Source: Hydrococcus rivularis NIES-593
GTDB lineage: Bacteria > Cyanobacteriota > Cyanobacteriia > Cyanobacteriales > Microcystaceae
Length of the DNA: 64,000 bases
NCBI RefSeq assembly: GCF_001904635.1
Contig: NZ_MRCB01000012.1
Span: forward strand, 62,001 to 126,000
Reading direction: 5' to 3'
Shown here: positions 27,173 to 39,967 of the stretch, piece by piece
How the letters are laid out: every line of letters begins with the position of its first letter
Numbering within the stretch: the stretch's first letter is position 1
The notes under the pieces: generated by a model
The model's input: only the letters and a program-made list of their open reading frames with translations
Database searches by the model: none
What the model was told of the DNA's origin: nothing
Made by a program: the position numbers and the translations under genes

Positions 27173-28276
27173 TTAAACCTCTCGAAGTCCTAAACCCAGC
27201 ACGGTTCCCAATCCCGGTCGCGCGATCGCAGGAATTTCGCGATCGATTTGTAATGATAGTGCTGACACCGGATCGATTTGCATGGTCGGAACGCTCAATC
27301 GCTGGGTAAAAAATTCATCTAGTTGTCCGATGCCGCCGCCGGGACCTGCCAGAAGGAGTTGAACGACTTCCAATCCCTCGCTCTGATTCAAATAGAAATT
27401 AATCGAGCGACGCAGTTCGTCTGTCAGTTCGCTGACAATTCTCAGCAAAGCACTCATCCCCGGATTTACGGCTATCCCTTGAGTGCTCAGACTGTCGAAG
27501 GGCGTGTTGGGAATGGTAATATCTCTGAGAATTTCAGGATCTCTCGACGGCGGTAAATTCATGGCGCGAGCTAAAGCCGTCTGCATTTGAAATGTGCCAA
27601 TGGGAACTGTTCGAGAAAATTGAGGAACCCCATCGACGACAATGGCAATTTCCGTACTGTCGAATTCGATATCGACGAGGACGGCAGCTTCTTTCGAGCC
27701 AAATTGCCTCAGTTGCTCCCTAATCGTGCGAATTAAGGCAAAGCTATTGATTTCCAAGACATCTACTTCCAATCCAGCTTGTTTGAAAGTCTCTATATAA
27801 GAGTCAGTCACCTCTCGCCGGGTGGCTACCAATAGGACTTGGACTTTTTCAATGCCATCTTCGTCTTCAAAATAGCCTAACTTTTGATAGTCGAGATCCA
27901 CTTCCTCGCGGGGAAAAGGCAAATATAAACTCGCTTCGTGGTTCAAAACCAAATCCCGCAATTCTTGCTCGTCTAGTTCTGCTGGTAAGGGAAGAATACG
28001 AAGAATCGCTTCCCGCATCGGCACTGCCGTTGCTACCCGCTTTGCTTTAATTTTGTATTCTTTGAGCAGTTCTTGAATGCGTTCGGCTAAGGTTAGCGAG
28101 TCAACAATTTTGCCCTCTTCAAATACGCCTTCGGGGATTTCCGAAGAACAATATTTAACAAGTTTGTACGTTTGCCCTTGTTTGCTCAGTTGTGCTAAGT
28201 TAATCCTCTCAGGAGTGATTTCTAACCCAAACCCCGTACTTTTGGTTGGTAGAAGACTTTTTAAACGCTCCAGCAT
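27173..28276 (-). CDS. pilM: Type IV pilus assembly ATPase-like protein PilM
   Basis: 367 residues, cytosolic actin-like (FtsA/Hsp70 fold) protein. Visible motifs are GFGLEITPERINLAQL (phosphate 1 region), AAVLVDIEFDSTEIAIVVDG (phosphate 2) and LLLAGPGGGIGQLDEFF (adenosine motif). It binds the PilN N-terminus and starts the inner-membrane platform. It is first in the operon, divergent from the solute-binding protein gene, with about 180 bp shared upstream space. Confidence 0.93.
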   Translation of the reverse strand: MLERLKSLLPTKSTGFGLEITPERINLAQLSKQGQTYKLVKYCSSEIPEGVFEEGKIVDSLTLAERIQELLKEYKIKAKRVATAVPMREAILRILPLPAELDEQELRDLVLNHEASLYLPFPREEVDLDYQKLGYFEDEDGIEKVQVLLVATRREVTDSYIETFKQAGLEVDVLEINSFALIRTIREQLRQFGSKEAAVLVDIEFDSTEIAIVVDGVPQFSRTVPIGTFQMQTALARAMNLPPSRDPEILRDITIPNTPFDSLSTQGIAVNPGMSALLRIVSELTDELRRSINFYLNQSEGLEVVQLLLAGPGGGIGQLDEFFTQRLSVPTMQIDPVSALSLQIDREIPAIARPGLGTVLGLGLREV

Positions 28277-28455
28277 ATCTCTCTAACATATCGCGATCGA
28301 TACATATTATGAATGTAATATTTTCAATGTGCGAGGAAAACGACTTAAATATATGCTACCCAATCTCCTGCCAAAATAAAACAATCGAGAGATTTTTAAC
28401 CTCGGAGAAAAAAAACTGACAGGAAATCTATTGTGCATATTGTAACAGCATAAGA

Positions 28456-29736
28456 ATGAGCAAAATTGTCAGGTTAAGAAATGTATGCCTGTGGGCGCTG
28501 CTGGGTTTGTTATTCAGCTGGCTGCTGAGTTGTCAGTCCAATCCCTCATCGGGCCAGGAAATAGAATTTTGGACGATGCAGCTACAGCCCCAATTTACTC
28601 AGTATTTCAACGAGCTAATCGCCACGTTTGAGAAAGAAAATCAAGGAGTCAAGGTACGCTGGGTAGACGTACCTTGGGAGGCAATGGAAAATAAAATCCT
28701 GAGTGCCGTTTCTGCTAAAACCGCACCGGATGTAGTCAACCTCAATCCAAATTTTGCCTCCCAGTTAGCGACGCGCGATGCGTGGCTAGACTTAAACAAA
28801 CAGTTAACGACCGAAAACAAACAACAGTATTTACCTAAGATTTGGCAAGCGAGTACGATTAACAATATTAGTTTTGGCATTCCCTGGTATCTAACCACGC
28901 GAGTTACGATTTATAACAAAGATTTATTAGCTAAAGCCGGAATTAGCGAACCGCCAAAAACTTATGAGGAACTGGCAAAAGTAGCGGCACAAGTTAAAGA
29001 AAAGACGGGCAAGTATGCCTTTTTTATCACCTTCGTCCCTGGCGATTCTGCTGAAGTATTAGAGTCCCTGGTACAGATGGGAGTCAAATTGGTTGATGAA
29101 AAAGGGAAAGCCGCCTTTAATACGCCAGAGGGCATAGCAGCATTTAAATACTGGGTAGATTTATATCAAAAAGAACTTCTGCCGCCAGAAGTCCTTACCC
29201 AAGGACATCGCTATGCCGCAGAACTGTATCAGGCAGGCGAGACGGCATTATTAGCTTCTGGGGCAGAATCTCTCCAGACGATAGAGAATAATGCGCCAAA
29301 CATTGCCCAAGTCTCCGCCGCCGCCCCTCAAATTTCGGGGAAAACGGGCAAGAAAAATGTAGCGGTAATGAATTTGACAATTCCTCGCGATACCGATAAA
29401 CCAGAGCAAGCGGTTAAATTTGCCTTATTTGTGACCAATAGCGCCAATCAGCTAGCCTTTGCTAAGGCAGCTAATGTTTTGCCTTCGACAGAGGAGGCGG
29501 TAAAGGAATACATTAAAGAATTGGACAAAGGGGGCAACGCGACTCCAATCGAACAAGCGCGAAGAGTTAGCGCCACTCAGCTTAAAGATGCCGAGATATT
29601 AGTCCCAGCCATGAAAAACCTCAACCAACTGCAAAAAGCAATCTATGAAAATTTACAGGCAGCCATGTTGAAGAAAAAAACGGTAGAACAAGCTGTCAAA
29701 GATGCTGCTCAAGCATGGAATAGCGGACAAGCTTAA
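28456..29736 (+). CDS. ABC transporter sugar-type solute-binding lipoprotein
   Basis: 426 residues. The lipoprotein signal ends LLSC with Cys26. The mature part is a family 1 extracellular solute-binding protein (MalE/UgpB type): IEFWTMQLQPQFTQYF, FGIPWYLTTRVTIYNKDLL, PPKTYEEL, and the sugar-SBP signature AELYQAGETALLASG. No permease or ATPase gene is adjacent, so it must share a transporter encoded elsewhere. The ligand is probably a sugar or sugar-phosphate derivative; this is not determinable. Confidence 0.9.
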   Translation: MSKIVRLRNVCLWALLGLLFSWLLSCQSNPSSGQEIEFWTMQLQPQFTQYFNELIATFEKENQGVKVRWVDVPWEAMENKILSAVSAKTAPDVVNLNPNFASQLATRDAWLDLNKQLTTENKQQYLPKIWQASTINNISFGIPWYLTTRVTIYNKDLLAKAGISEPPKTYEELAKVAAQVKEKTGKYAFFITFVPGDSAEVLESLVQMGVKLVDEKGKAAFNTPEGIAAFKYWVDLYQKELLPPEVLTQGHRYAAELYQAGETALLASGAESLQTIENNAPNIAQVSAAAPQISGKTGKKNVAVMNLTIPRDTDKPEQAVKFALFVTNSANQLAFAKAANVLPSTEEAVKEYIKELDKGGNATPIEQARRVSATQLKDAEILVPAMKNLNQLQKAIYENLQAAMLKKKTVEQAVKDAAQAWNSGQA

Positions 29737-30126
29737 AAATTTCGGCAAAATGTAACGACTTGTGAGTCAGCCGTCCATGAAGGGGATCAAATCTTCTAAA
29801 ATTTATGTCCATGAATCTCCAGATCGCGCGATCGCGCCTTCTGAAGAAACAAGCAATATGCGGCATAATCTATATTGGTCGCAATCCGCATCAGGAGAGC
29901 TGGTAACAAAGATAGTTGACTCAAACTTCCCCTGAAACCAGCACAAGCCTGGTAAATAACCAAAAGCCCGATTATGCCAATGAGGATAAAAAGCCTCAAA
30001 GACCGTGGAGATCGAGCAGCCAACATTCAGTAATCAGTGTTCGGCATCCAGTAACCAGTAAACTGCCAGCGAATAACTGATAACTGATAATGTAGCGATT
30101 CAAAAATCTTGAGAGAACACGCCGAT
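29737..30126. other. Gap before dxs with weak open frames and a tandem motif
   Basis: Both strands are partly open: a plus frame of 52 codons (29777-29935) and a minus frame of 76 codons (29796-30026) with one hydrophobic helix (LFILIGIIGLLVIYQ). Neither is recognised and they exclude each other. At 30030-30090 there is a run of CAGT/AACTGAT units typical of short cyanobacterial tandem repeats. Confidence 0.35.
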
Positions 30127-32037
30127 ATGCATATAAGTGAAATTACTCATCCGAACCAGTTGCACGGCTTGTCAATTCGCCAACTAGAGGATATTGCCCG
30201 TCAAATTCGAGAAAAACATTTACAAACTATTGCAGCTAGCGGCGGACACCTTGGACCTGGACTAGGAGTTGTCGAACTGACCCTTGCTTTGTATCAAACC
30301 CTCGACCTCGACCGCGATAAAGTTATTTGGGACGTAGGACACCAGGCCTATCCCCACAAAATGCTAACGGGACGCTATCATCGCTTTCACACGTTGCGAC
30401 AAAAGAACGGTATTGCAGGCTATCTCAAGCGCTGTGAAAGCAAATTCGATCATTTTGGGGCAGGACATGCTTCTACTAGCATTTCTGCTGCTTTAGGGAT
30501 GGCACTAGCGCGGGATGCTAAAGGGGAAGACTTCAAAGTCGTAGCCATCATTGGCGATGGGGCACTGACTGGCGGGATGGCATTGGAAGCCATCAACCAT
30601 GCCGGACATTTGCCCCATACTAACCTGATGGTCGTATTAAACGACAATGAAATGTCAATTTCTCCTAATGTAGGAGCGATTTCTCGCTATCTTAATAAAG
30701 TTCGTCTCAGCGATCCCATTCAGTTCATTTCCGATAATTTAGAAGAACAATTTAAGCATCTGCCTTTCTTCGGCGAATCTCTTACCCCCGATATGGAACG
30801 CCTCAAAGAAGGAATGAAGAGGCTTGCCGTTCCTAAAGTCGGGGCAGTGATCGAGGAATTGGGATTTACTTATTTCGGCCCGATTGACGGTCACAACCTC
30901 TCAGAACTCATCTCTACCTTTAAACAGGCACATAAAGTTCCCGGTCCCGTCTTCGTTCACGTTGCCACGGTGAAAGGAAAAGGCTACGAAGTTGCGGAAA
31001 AAGACCAAGTAGGCTACCATGCTCAAAATCCCTTTAATCTTGCTACGGGCAAACCCATTCCCTCCAGCAAACCCAAGCCCCCAGCATACTCCAAAGTTTT
31101 TGGTCACACGCTCACCAGACTAGCCGAAAATAATCCCAAAATTATCGGCATCACGGCGGCAATGGCAACGGGAACGGGGTTAGACAAGCTTCACGCCAAA
31201 CTTCCCAAGCAATACATTGATGTGGGGATTGCCGAACAACACGCCGTTACTTTAGCAGCAGGCTTGGCTTGCGAAGGTATGCGTCCTGTGGTAGCGATTT
31301 ACTCTACCTTCCTGCAACGCGCCTACGACCAAGTCATTCACGATGTTTGCATCCAAAACCTCCCTGTCTTCTTCTGTATGGATAGGGCGGGGATTGTCGG
31401 TGCCGACGGTCCGACGCATCAAGGATTGTACGACATTGCCTATTTGCGCTGCATTCCCAACATGGTCGCGATGGCACCGAAAGACGAAGCCGAACTGCAA
31501 CGAATGGTGGTGACGGGAGTTAACTATACCGACGGTCCCATTGCCATGCGCTATCCTCGCGGTAACGGAATCGGCGTTCCTCTGATGGAAGAAGGTTGGG
31601 AACCTTTACCTATTGGCAAAGGCGAAATTCTCCGCAACGGAGACGATGTTTTGCTCTTGGGTTATGGCACGATGGTCAACACCGCCATGCAAGTAGCTGA
31701 AATTCTCGTCGAACACGGGGTTGAAGCAACCGTTATCAATGCTCGATTCGTCAAGCCTCTGGATACGGAGTTAATTCTGCCGCTGGCGCAACGCATCGGC
31801 AAGATCGTTACCCTAGAAGAAGGCTGTCTGATGGGTGGCTTTGGTTCTGCGGTGGCGGAAGCTTTGCAGGATAATAATATCCTGGTGCCTGTAAAGCGTT
31901 TTGGCGTACCCGATAAGTTAGTAGACCATGCCAAACCAGATGAATCTCTTGTCGATTTGGGATTGACGGGGTCTCAAATTGCCGAACAAGTGCTGGGTGT
32001 CTTTTTCAGCAACAAGCTACCTTCGGTTGTTAGTTAG
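30127..32037 (+). CDS. dxs: 1-deoxy-D-xylulose-5-phosphate synthase
   Basis: 636 residues from ATG 30127, the standard DXS length; an upstream TTG (30109) is less likely. It is a ThDP enzyme that condenses pyruvate and glyceraldehyde 3-phosphate, the first step of the MEP isoprenoid pathway. Motifs: [41 protein letters not shown]...NDN (ThDP), and in the C-terminal half [15 protein letters not shown]. Single gene; convergent with the phosphoketolase gene. Confidence 0.97.
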   Translation: MHISEITHPNQLHGLSIRQLEDIARQIREKHLQTIAASGGHLGPGLGVVELTLALYQTLDLDRDKVIWDVGHQAYPHKMLTGRYHRFHTLRQKNGIAGYLKRCESKFDHFGAGHASTSISAALGMALARDAKGEDFKVVAIIGDGALTGGMALEAINHAGHLPHTNLMVVLNDNEMSISPNVGAISRYLNKVRLSDPIQFISDNLEEQFKHLPFFGESLTPDMERLKEGMKRLAVPKVGAVIEELGFTYFGPIDGHNLSELISTFKQAHKVPGPVFVHVATVKGKGYEVAEKDQVGYHAQNPFNLATGKPIPSSKPKPPAYSKVFGHTLTRLAENNPKIIGITAAMATGTGLDKLHAKLPKQYIDVGIAEQHAVTLAAGLACEGMRPVVAIYSTFLQRAYDQVIHDVCIQNLPVFFCMDRAGIVGADGPTHQGLYDIAYLRCIPNMVAMAPKDEAELQRMVVTGVNYTDGPIAMRYPRGNGIGVPLMEEGWEPLPIGKGEILRNGDDVLLLGYGTMVNTAMQVAEILVEHGVEATVINARFVKPLDTELILPLAQRIGKIVTLEEGCLMGGFGSAVAEALQDNNILVPVKRFGVPDKLVDHAKPDESLVDLGLTGSQIAEQVLGVFFSNKLPSVVS

Positions 32038-32043
32038 ATAACT

Positions 32044-32069
32044 TCGCGGAATGCGATCGCATTCCGCGA
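32044..32069. terminator. Perfect 26-bp palindrome centred on GCGATCGC
   Basis: Thirteen-base arms meet at a HIP1 core between the convergent dxs and xfp genes. The RNA from either strand would form a strong stem, but there is no T-run. It may act as a shared terminator or processing site. Confidence 0.45.
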
Positions 32070-32113
32070 CTTGGTTCGCGCCGTAGTTTAGCTCGGCGAC
32101 GGGAAGAGTACCG

Positions 32114-34528
32114 CTACGACCACTTCCAGTTGAGAATTTCAGGCTTGTCAATGCCATGTTCGCGAGCGTAATGAAGGTTCTCGATAATCTGGTTCTTCAT
32201 GCGCTCTTTGGCGTGGGCAGCAGCAGATTGTAATTTGGGAACGCGATCGATAACATCGATAACCAGATTAAAGCGATCGATCTGATTTTCGATCGCCAAT
32301 TCGAGCGGCGTATTGATATTACCTTTTTCTTTATAACCGCGCACGTGAATGCGCTCTTGATTGGTACGGCGGTAGGCGAGCTTGTGAATCAGCCAAGGAT
32401 AGCCGTGGAAATTAAAAATGACTGGTTTATCCGGGGTAAAAAGGGTATCGAAATCCCTATTTGATAAGCCGTGAGGATGTTCGGTGTCTGATTGCAGTTT
32501 AAACAGATCGACCACGTTAATAAAGCGAACCTTGAGTTGGGGAAATTCTTGGCGCAAGATAGCCGTTGCTGCCAAAGATTCCTGAGTCGCGATATCTCCG
32601 CAGCAAGCCATGATAACATCGGGAATATCGGGTTCAACGCCGCGATCGTCGTTACTTGCCCAATCCCAAATCCCAATCCCTTTGCTACAGTGCTTAATTG
32701 CTTCATCCATCGTCAGATAGGCAAGATGTTTCTGCTTGTCTGCGACGATTACATTGACATAGCCAGTGCTGCGCAAACAATGATCGGCAACGGAAAGCAA
32801 GCAGTTCGCATCGGGGGGCAAATAGATGCGGGTAACTTCGGCACTCTTGTTAGTCACCACATCGATAAAACCGGGGTCTTGATGGCTAAAGCCGTTATGG
32901 TCTTGCCGCCAGACGGTGGAAGAAAGCAAGATATTCAGCGATGAGATAGGTACTCGCCAGGGAACTTCATGCCGGGAGACATCGAGCCACTTGGCATGCT
33001 GGTTAAACATGGAATCGATGATGTGGACAAAAGCCTCGTAAGTGTTAAACAAACCGTGTCGTCCGGTGAGAAGGTATCCCTCCAGCCAGCCTTCTAAGGT
33101 TTGTTCGCTGAGCATTTCCATCACGCGACCATCTCTGGACAGTTCGCTGCCGTCGAGGTCTTCTGGTTTGAATTCTGCCATCCAGGTTTTTTTGGTAACT
33201 TCGTAGACGCCGTTAAGGCGATTCGACGCGGTTTCGTCGGGTCCAAACAGCCGGAAATTATCTCGATTATTGCGCATCACGTCGCGCAGAAAATTGGCGA
33301 GAACTCGCGTCGGTTCCACCTCAGTCGTACCCGGTTTGGACACCTCAACAGCATAGTCGCGAAAGTCGGGCAGGCGAAGTTCTTTACGTACCAGACCGCC
33401 GTTGGTAATCGGGTTAGCACTCATACGGCGATGACCGACGGGTGCGAGTTCCTTTAATTCGTGAATCAACTTGCCCTTTTCATCAAACAATTCTTCAGGT
33501 TGATAGCCGCGCATCCAATCTTCCAACAACTTCAGATGATGGGGATTGCTTTGCATTTCTGCCATGGGAACTTGATGGGCGCGCCAGAAGCCTTCCACCT
33601 TATGACCGTCCACTTCTTTCGGTCCCGTCCAACCTTTAGGAGAGCGCAAAATAATCATAGGCCAGCGAGGACGTTTAGCTTCCCCAGTTCGGCGAGCTTC
33701 CTCCTGGATAGAACGAATCTGGTTGATGCAGCGTTCTAGGGCAGCAGCCATTTTTTGATGCGAGACAGTGACATCTTCCCCTTCCGGACATTCCACTACG
33801 TAGGGAGTATAGCCATATCCGACGAACAGACTCTCTAACTCTTCTGGCGCGATGCGTGCCAGGATAGTTGGGTTAGCGATTTTGTAGCCATTTAAATGCA
33901 AGATGGGTAGTACGGCGCCATCGCGGATGGGATTGAGAAACTTGTTGGAGTGCCAAGCTGTGGCTAATGCGCCCGTTTCAGCCTCGCCATCTCCAACAAC
34001 GCAGGCAACAATCAAATCTGGATTGTCAAAAGCTGCACCGTAGGCATGAGAGAGACTATAACCTAACTCCCCTCCTTCGTGAATCGAGCCGGGCATTTCG
34101 GGGGTGCAGTGACTGCCAATTCCGCCAGGGAAGGAAAACTGTTTGAAGAACTTTTTCATCCCTTCCTCATCCTCGCTTCTGTCGGGATAAATCTCGGAGT
34201 AGGTTCCCTCTAGATAGATGGGAGCGAGAACGCCCGGAGCACCGTGACCGGGTCCGGCGATGAAAATCATATTGAGATCGTATTTTTTAATTAAGCGATT
34301 GAGATGGATATAAGTGAAGCTTAGACCGGGACTCGATCCCCAATGTCCTAACAGGCGATACTTGACGTGTTCTGGTTTGAGAGGTTCTCTTAGTAGCGGA
34401 TTGTCCCGCAGATAGATCATTCCGACGGCAAGATAGTTACAGGCACGCCAGTAAGCATCTATTTTGCGCAGTTCTTCGGCGGAAAGCGGATTTTGCTCGA
34501 TTGGAAGTTGGCTAGGCGCTACTGTCAT
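32114..34528 (-). CDS. xfp: Xylulose-5-phosphate/fructose-6-phosphate phosphoketolase
   Basis: 804 residues, ThDP enzyme that cleaves sugar phosphates to acetyl phosphate plus a triose or tetrose phosphate. Motifs: [41 protein letters not shown] (phosphoketolase signature), and [16 protein letters not shown] (ThDP). C-terminal domain: [20 protein letters not shown]. The length fits cyanobacterial Xfp. It supplies acetyl-CoA precursors and was linked in cyanobacteria to carbon overflow and dark metabolism. A large upstream gap separates it from gap. Confidence 0.96.
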   Translation of the reverse strand: MTVAPSQLPIEQNPLSAEELRKIDAYWRACNYLAVGMIYLRDNPLLREPLKPEHVKYRLLGHWGSSPGLSFTYIHLNRLIKKYDLNMIFIAGPGHGAPGVLAPIYLEGTYSEIYPDRSEDEEGMKKFFKQFSFPGGIGSHCTPEMPGSIHEGGELGYSLSHAYGAAFDNPDLIVACVVGDGEAETGALATAWHSNKFLNPIRDGAVLPILHLNGYKIANPTILARIAPEELESLFVGYGYTPYVVECPEGEDVTVSHQKMAAALERCINQIRSIQEEARRTGEAKRPRWPMIILRSPKGWTGPKEVDGHKVEGFWRAHQVPMAEMQSNPHHLKLLEDWMRGYQPEELFDEKGKLIHELKELAPVGHRRMSANPITNGGLVRKELRLPDFRDYAVEVSKPGTTEVEPTRVLANFLRDVMRNNRDNFRLFGPDETASNRLNGVYEVTKKTWMAEFKPEDLDGSELSRDGRVMEMLSEQTLEGWLEGYLLTGRHGLFNTYEAFVHIIDSMFNQHAKWLDVSRHEVPWRVPISSLNILLSSTVWRQDHNGFSHQDPGFIDVVTNKSAEVTRIYLPPDANCLLSVADHCLRSTGYVNVIVADKQKHLAYLTMDEAIKHCSKGIGIWDWASNDDRGVEPDIPDVIMACCGDIATQESLAATAILRQEFPQLKVRFINVVDLFKLQSDTEHPHGLSNRDFDTLFTPDKPVIFNFHGYPWLIHKLAYRRTNQERIHVRGYKEKGNINTPLELAIENQIDRFNLVIDVIDRVPKLQSAAAHAKERMKNQIIENLHYAREHGIDKPEILNWKWS

Positions 34529-36394
<1,866 letters not shown>

Positions 36395-36424
36395 GAAAAG
36401 CATTAATGCGAGCTTAGATTTTAA

Positions 36425-36456
36425 TAGAGATGTAGAGGCACCTAGCTACATCTCTA
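36425..36456. terminator. Bidirectional hairpin between gap1 and the reductase gene
   Basis: TAGAGATGTAG and CTACATCTCTA form an 11-bp perfect stem with a 10-base loop, 30 bp after the gap1 stop and 12 bp after the convergent gene's stop. Confidence 0.55.
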
Positions 36457-36467
36457 TAAGTCCATAG

Positions 36468-37604
36468 CTAATTTCCCATTCCCGGAATCAAACTTTTTTT
36501 CAATCGCTGCATTGCATAGTCGGTGATATCGCCATAACGCAACTCTCCACAGAGAATTTTAGCCATGACTTGTGCTGCGGTAGGTCGCTTGACACCGAAT
36601 TTGTAGGCAATTTTGGGAAACTGATAGAATAATCCAGCCAAGCGGGAAGCCAAAACCATATCAGAACCCCATTCCTGAGCGATGACTTGGGTATAGTTGG
36701 CCAAAGCTTGTCCGTCGCCTGCGATCGCGCGATCGATCGCTTCTGCCGCTTTCATGCCTGTAAAAATAGAAGGGCGAATTCCTTCGCCACTCAAGGGATC
36801 GAGAATTCCTGCTGCCTCGCCGGCAATAACGGCGCGATTGGCGTGTAAGGGTTGGTTTTCCGTCCACAAACTCAGGGAATAATCGCTATAGCGACTATTC
36901 GCCAGGTCGATTCCAAACGCTTTAGCATAGTCAGTAAGATGCTTTTTCAATTCATCGGGTTTGGTTTTACCGCGCATGCAGCCCGCACTCAGAGAATAGC
37001 CATCGGCTTTGGGAAAGTTCCAGATGTAGCCATTCTTGAGCGTACCAAAGTCAAAGTAGGCGGTCTTTTGCTTGTCGGCGGGTACGGCGGTTTTGACTTC
37101 CAGCGTGGCGCCGAGAAATTCTTGACGCGGCTTCAACCCCAACAACTGGGTTAGCAAACTCCTACCCCCATCAGCGGCGATCAGATAGGAAGCTTCATAG
37201 ATTCCGTCAGATGTATTAACTTGCCAGCCTCCCTTGTTAGGGGAGATTGCCTTAACTTCCGTATTATCTTTTGCCCGTGCGCCTTTTTGTTGGGCTTGCT
37301 CGATCAAATAATTGTCGAACTCATCGCGTTTTACCATCCACATGGGTTCTTTCATGTTTAATTCGGTTTCCATGGGATCGCCCATTTTCCAGGTATATTG
37401 CACCTTGGTGATGGTGTTGTTAATAACGGGGGTAAAATCAAAGTCAAACCACTTGGCGATCGCGGGGGAAACTCCTCCGCCACAAGGTTTATAGCGCGGT
37501 AAAGCGGCTTTTTCTAAGACTAAAACCGAGCGTCCTAGTTTAGCTAGATGATAAGCGGCAGTTGCTCCCGCAGGACCAGCACCGACAACAATACAATCAA
37601 ACAT
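36468..37604 (-). CDS. Geranylgeranyl reductase-family FAD oxidoreductase
   Basis: 378 residues. FAD-binding VVGAGPAGATAAYHLAKLG at the N-terminus, PRYKPCGGGVSPA (family signature with a conserved Cys), and AGEAAGILDPLSGEGI (second FAD motif). These are hallmarks of the GGR family, which reduces prenyl double bonds in lipids and chlorophyll precursors. It lacks the typical N-terminus and length of ChlP, so it is a paralogue of unknown substrate. Confidence 0.85.
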   Translation of the reverse strand: MFDCIVVGAGPAGATAAYHLAKLGRSVLVLEKAALPRYKPCGGGVSPAIAKWFDFDFTPVINNTITKVQYTWKMGDPMETELNMKEPMWMVKRDEFDNYLIEQAQQKGARAKDNTEVKAISPNKGGWQVNTSDGIYEASYLIAADGGRSLLTQLLGLKPRQEFLGATLEVKTAVPADKQKTAYFDFGTLKNGYIWNFPKADGYSLSAGCMRGKTKPDELKKHLTDYAKAFGIDLANSRYSDYSLSLWTENQPLHANRAVIAGEAAGILDPLSGEGIRPSIFTGMKAAEAIDRAIAGDGQALANYTQVIAQEWGSDMVLASRLAGLFYQFPKIAYKFGVKRPTAAQVMAKILCGELRYGDITDYAMQRLKKSLIPGMGN

Positions 37605-37712
37605 TTTGGGTAAGCAGGAGTAATATGGGTCAATTCCGTTTTAGACGGGCTAATCGATCGGTTTATTTATTCGCAAACCCTAATATAATATCCTGCATGG
37701 GCTAATTTGTTC

Positions 37713-38612
37713 TCAGGTTTCTTTACGTTGAGCGAGTCGCAGTTTTGCCGAGCGAGAACGCGGATTTTGCGCTTCTTCGTCGGGTTGAGGAGTAATAGGC
37801 TTTTTGGTGAGGACTTCTAATAAAGGTGAGTCGCGCAGCCGATGCTTGACGATGCGGTCTTCTAGACTATGAAAACTAATAATACCGATTCTGCCGCCTA
37901 TTTTCAGCCAATAAGGCGCTTTGTCGAGAAAGCGTTCTAAAGATTCCAGCTCCTGATTGACGGCAATGCGAAGAGCTTGAAAAACGCGGGTGGCGGGGTG
38001 AATTCTGCCATAGCGATATTTTGGAGGAACGCAACGAGCGATCGCCTCGGCTAGTTCTGTTGTAGTTTGAAAAGGACGCTGGCGAACGATCTGTTTGGCA
38101 ATGCGCCGCGACAGTCTTTCTTCTCCGTATTCGTAGAAAATCTTGGCTAGCTTCTCCTCGTCCCAATCATTGATAATGTCTGCGGCAGTCAGGGACTGAG
38201 TGCGATCCATGCGCATATCTAGAGGGGCTTGGTGGCGAAAACTAAAACCGCGATCGGGAATATCTAATTGAGCCGAACTGACCCCTAAATCAGCTATAAT
38301 CCCATCATACCTTACGTTCTCCGGTTGATAGTCAGCAAAGTTTCCCTGCCAAAATGTCAAACGCTCCGCGCCATATTCTGCTAAATTTGCCTTTGCCGCT
38401 GCGATTGCTCGTTCGTCGCGATCGATGCCCGTTACCTTCACATCTGGAAAAGTTTCTAGAATTAAGCGGCTATGCCCTCCTCCTCCAATTGTGGCATCGA
38501 GGTAATGCCCACCTGGATTAATCTTTAATCGAGCAATTAATTCCCGACTTAGGACAGGAATATGAACGAAAGCGGATGCGTTTTTCTCTGATGTATTGGT
38601 AATCGTGCTCAT
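37713..38612 (-). CDS. rsmH: 16S rRNA (cytosine1402-N4)-methyltransferase
   Basis: 299 residues from ATG 38612, the usual RsmH length; an in-frame TTG extension to 38702 is possible. SAM motif [44 protein letters not shown], and C-terminal [15 protein letters not shown]. It modifies C1402 in the ribosomal decoding centre. It is not in a division (mra/fts) cluster here, as is usual for cyanobacteria. Confidence 0.95.
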   Translation of the reverse strand: MSTITNTSEKNASAFVHIPVLSRELIARLKINPGGHYLDATIGGGGHSRLILETFPDVKVTGIDRDERAIAAAKANLAEYGAERLTFWQGNFADYQPENVRYDGIIADLGVSSAQLDIPDRGFSFRHQAPLDMRMDRTQSLTAADIINDWDEEKLAKIFYEYGEERLSRRIAKQIVRQRPFQTTTELAEAIARCVPPKYRYGRIHPATRVFQALRIAVNQELESLERFLDKAPYWLKIGGRIGIISFHSLEDRIVKHRLRDSPLLEVLTKKPITPQPDEEAQNPRSRSAKLRLAQRKET

Positions 38613-38795
38613 ATTTAACGAAAGAGGAATTAGCGCTCGGCAAGCAGCCAAGAGTTCGTTAGGAATTTCTTTTCTTGTCAGCCATTGCTTGGCAATCTTC
38701 AACCATGGAACTTCTAGTACATAAATTAATTCAAAAAAAGTCAGAGAATCTCTGTGGAGATTTGGCTATGATAATATATTTGCCGAATAACGCGC

Positions 38796-39278
38796 ATGAT
38801 TGTTATTGACTGTGTCTCGTTTGATTTGAACAGAGTTTTTACTCGTTCTTTAATAGCTTGTGTGATGGCAGCAATGAGCATTCTTTGCGGCGTTATCCCT
38901 GAATTTTCCTGGCATTCCGCCAGGATTATTTTCAGCTCCTATGCTCGAACTCAAGAGTTTAGTGAAGAACAGATAATGAAATATGCTAGGGCAGTTTTAG
39001 AAATAGAAACCCGTCGCCAACAAGCATACCAAAAAATTCAACAAATTATCGGTCAGTCGCCTCCAGATATTATTTGCGATCGACCCAACACTTTCAGAAA
39101 TCTCCCTAGAGAAGCTCAAAGAGTTGCTGTAGACTACTGCACGAGTTCTAAAACAATTGTCGAAAAGAGCGGTTTAACTGTTGCTGAGTTTAATGCTATT
39201 ACATTAAGGGTACGATCCGATCGCGAATTAGAAAGACGCATTCAAAATGCAATGATTCGCATCAGGCAACGCCAATAA
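38796..39278 (+). CDS. DUF4168 secreted protein
   Basis: 160 residues. An N-terminal signal or anchor segment (SLIACVMAAMSILCGVI) is followed by a DUF4168 helical domain: EFSEEQIMKYARAVLEIETR, then ...RQQAYQKIQQI and LTVAEFNAITLRVRSD. Two Cys (IICDRP and DYCTSS) may pair. DUF4168 proteins are periplasmic and uncharacterised. It lies 44 bp upstream of ureE on the same strand. Confidence 0.8.
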   Translation: MIVIDCVSFDLNRVFTRSLIACVMAAMSILCGVIPEFSWHSARIIFSSYARTQEFSEEQIMKYARAVLEIETRRQQAYQKIQQIIGQSPPDIICDRPNTFRNLPREAQRVAVDYCTSSKTIVEKSGLTVAEFNAITLRVRSDRELERRIQNAMIRIRQRQ

Positions 39279-39322
39279 AAAAGTCAGAATTAATCTAATC
39301 TGTTGCTCCCAATCATAGAACC

Positions 39323-39778
39323 ATGCTGACTTTTACCGAACGCTTATCCGAGGTTATCGATCGCTCGATTATTCCCCAGCCAGTCATTCCTTTATTTACG
39401 TTATCGCTTTCGGCTGAAGAACGAACTCGCAGCCGCCATCGCTTTGAAACTCCCGACGGACAAAGTTTGTTTCTGCGCTTGCCGAGGGGGACAATCTTAC
39501 AAGATGGGGATTTACTGAAAGCGGAAACCGGAGAAATTATTAAAATTGCAGCTAAACCAGAACCCGTATTGACGGTAACGGCTCAAAATCCTCTAGATTT
39601 ACTGCGGGCAGCTTATCATCTCGGAAATCGCCACGTTCCTTTAGAAGTTGCGCCTAACTATTTACGCTTATCTCCCGATCCCGTACTCAAAGACATGTTA
39701 GAACGAATGGGAGTCACGGCGATCGAAGAAATCGTTCCTTTTCAACCAGAAATCGGAGCTTATCACGCACATAGTTAA
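39323..39778 (+). CDS. ureE: Urease accessory protein UreE
   Basis: 151 residues. UreE N-terminal domain ([19 protein letters not shown]) and metal-binding C-terminal domain with GNRHVPLE, the His of which is the conserved nickel site. The C-terminal His tail is very short (YHAHS). It delivers nickel for urease maturation. It is followed by a channel gene and then ureF. Confidence 0.93.
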   Translation: MLTFTERLSEVIDRSIIPQPVIPLFTLSLSAEERTRSRHRFETPDGQSLFLRLPRGTILQDGDLLKAETGEIIKIAAKPEPVLTVTAQNPLDLLRAAYHLGNRHVPLEVAPNYLRLSPDPVLKDMLERMGVTAIEEIVPFQPEIGAYHAHS

Positions 39779-39967
39779 TAATTAAGCGAATTCGGCGCTG
39801 CTTGGTAGAGGCAGTTTGCAATTCCGAATTATTTTGGTCACGAGTTTGTTACACAATTGTCATGAGAATGTCACATGGCTTTTATAAGGTTTTGAGAATT
39901 GCAACCCAACAGTCTTAAAAAAGCAACACTTTTAAGGCTTTCAATGGTGCTTGTCGTAGGTAAAGAT

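Noticed and set aside
29777-30026. Overlapping small genes on both strands
   Set aside because: Neither frame shows a family pattern or a good ribosome-binding site; kept only as a region note.
32492-32944. 150-codon plus-strand frame
   Set aside because: Antisense shadow of the phosphoketolase gene.
36468-37604. ChlP (chlorophyll geranylgeranyl reductase)
   Set aside because: N-terminus and length differ from ChlP; the more general GGR-family call is safer.
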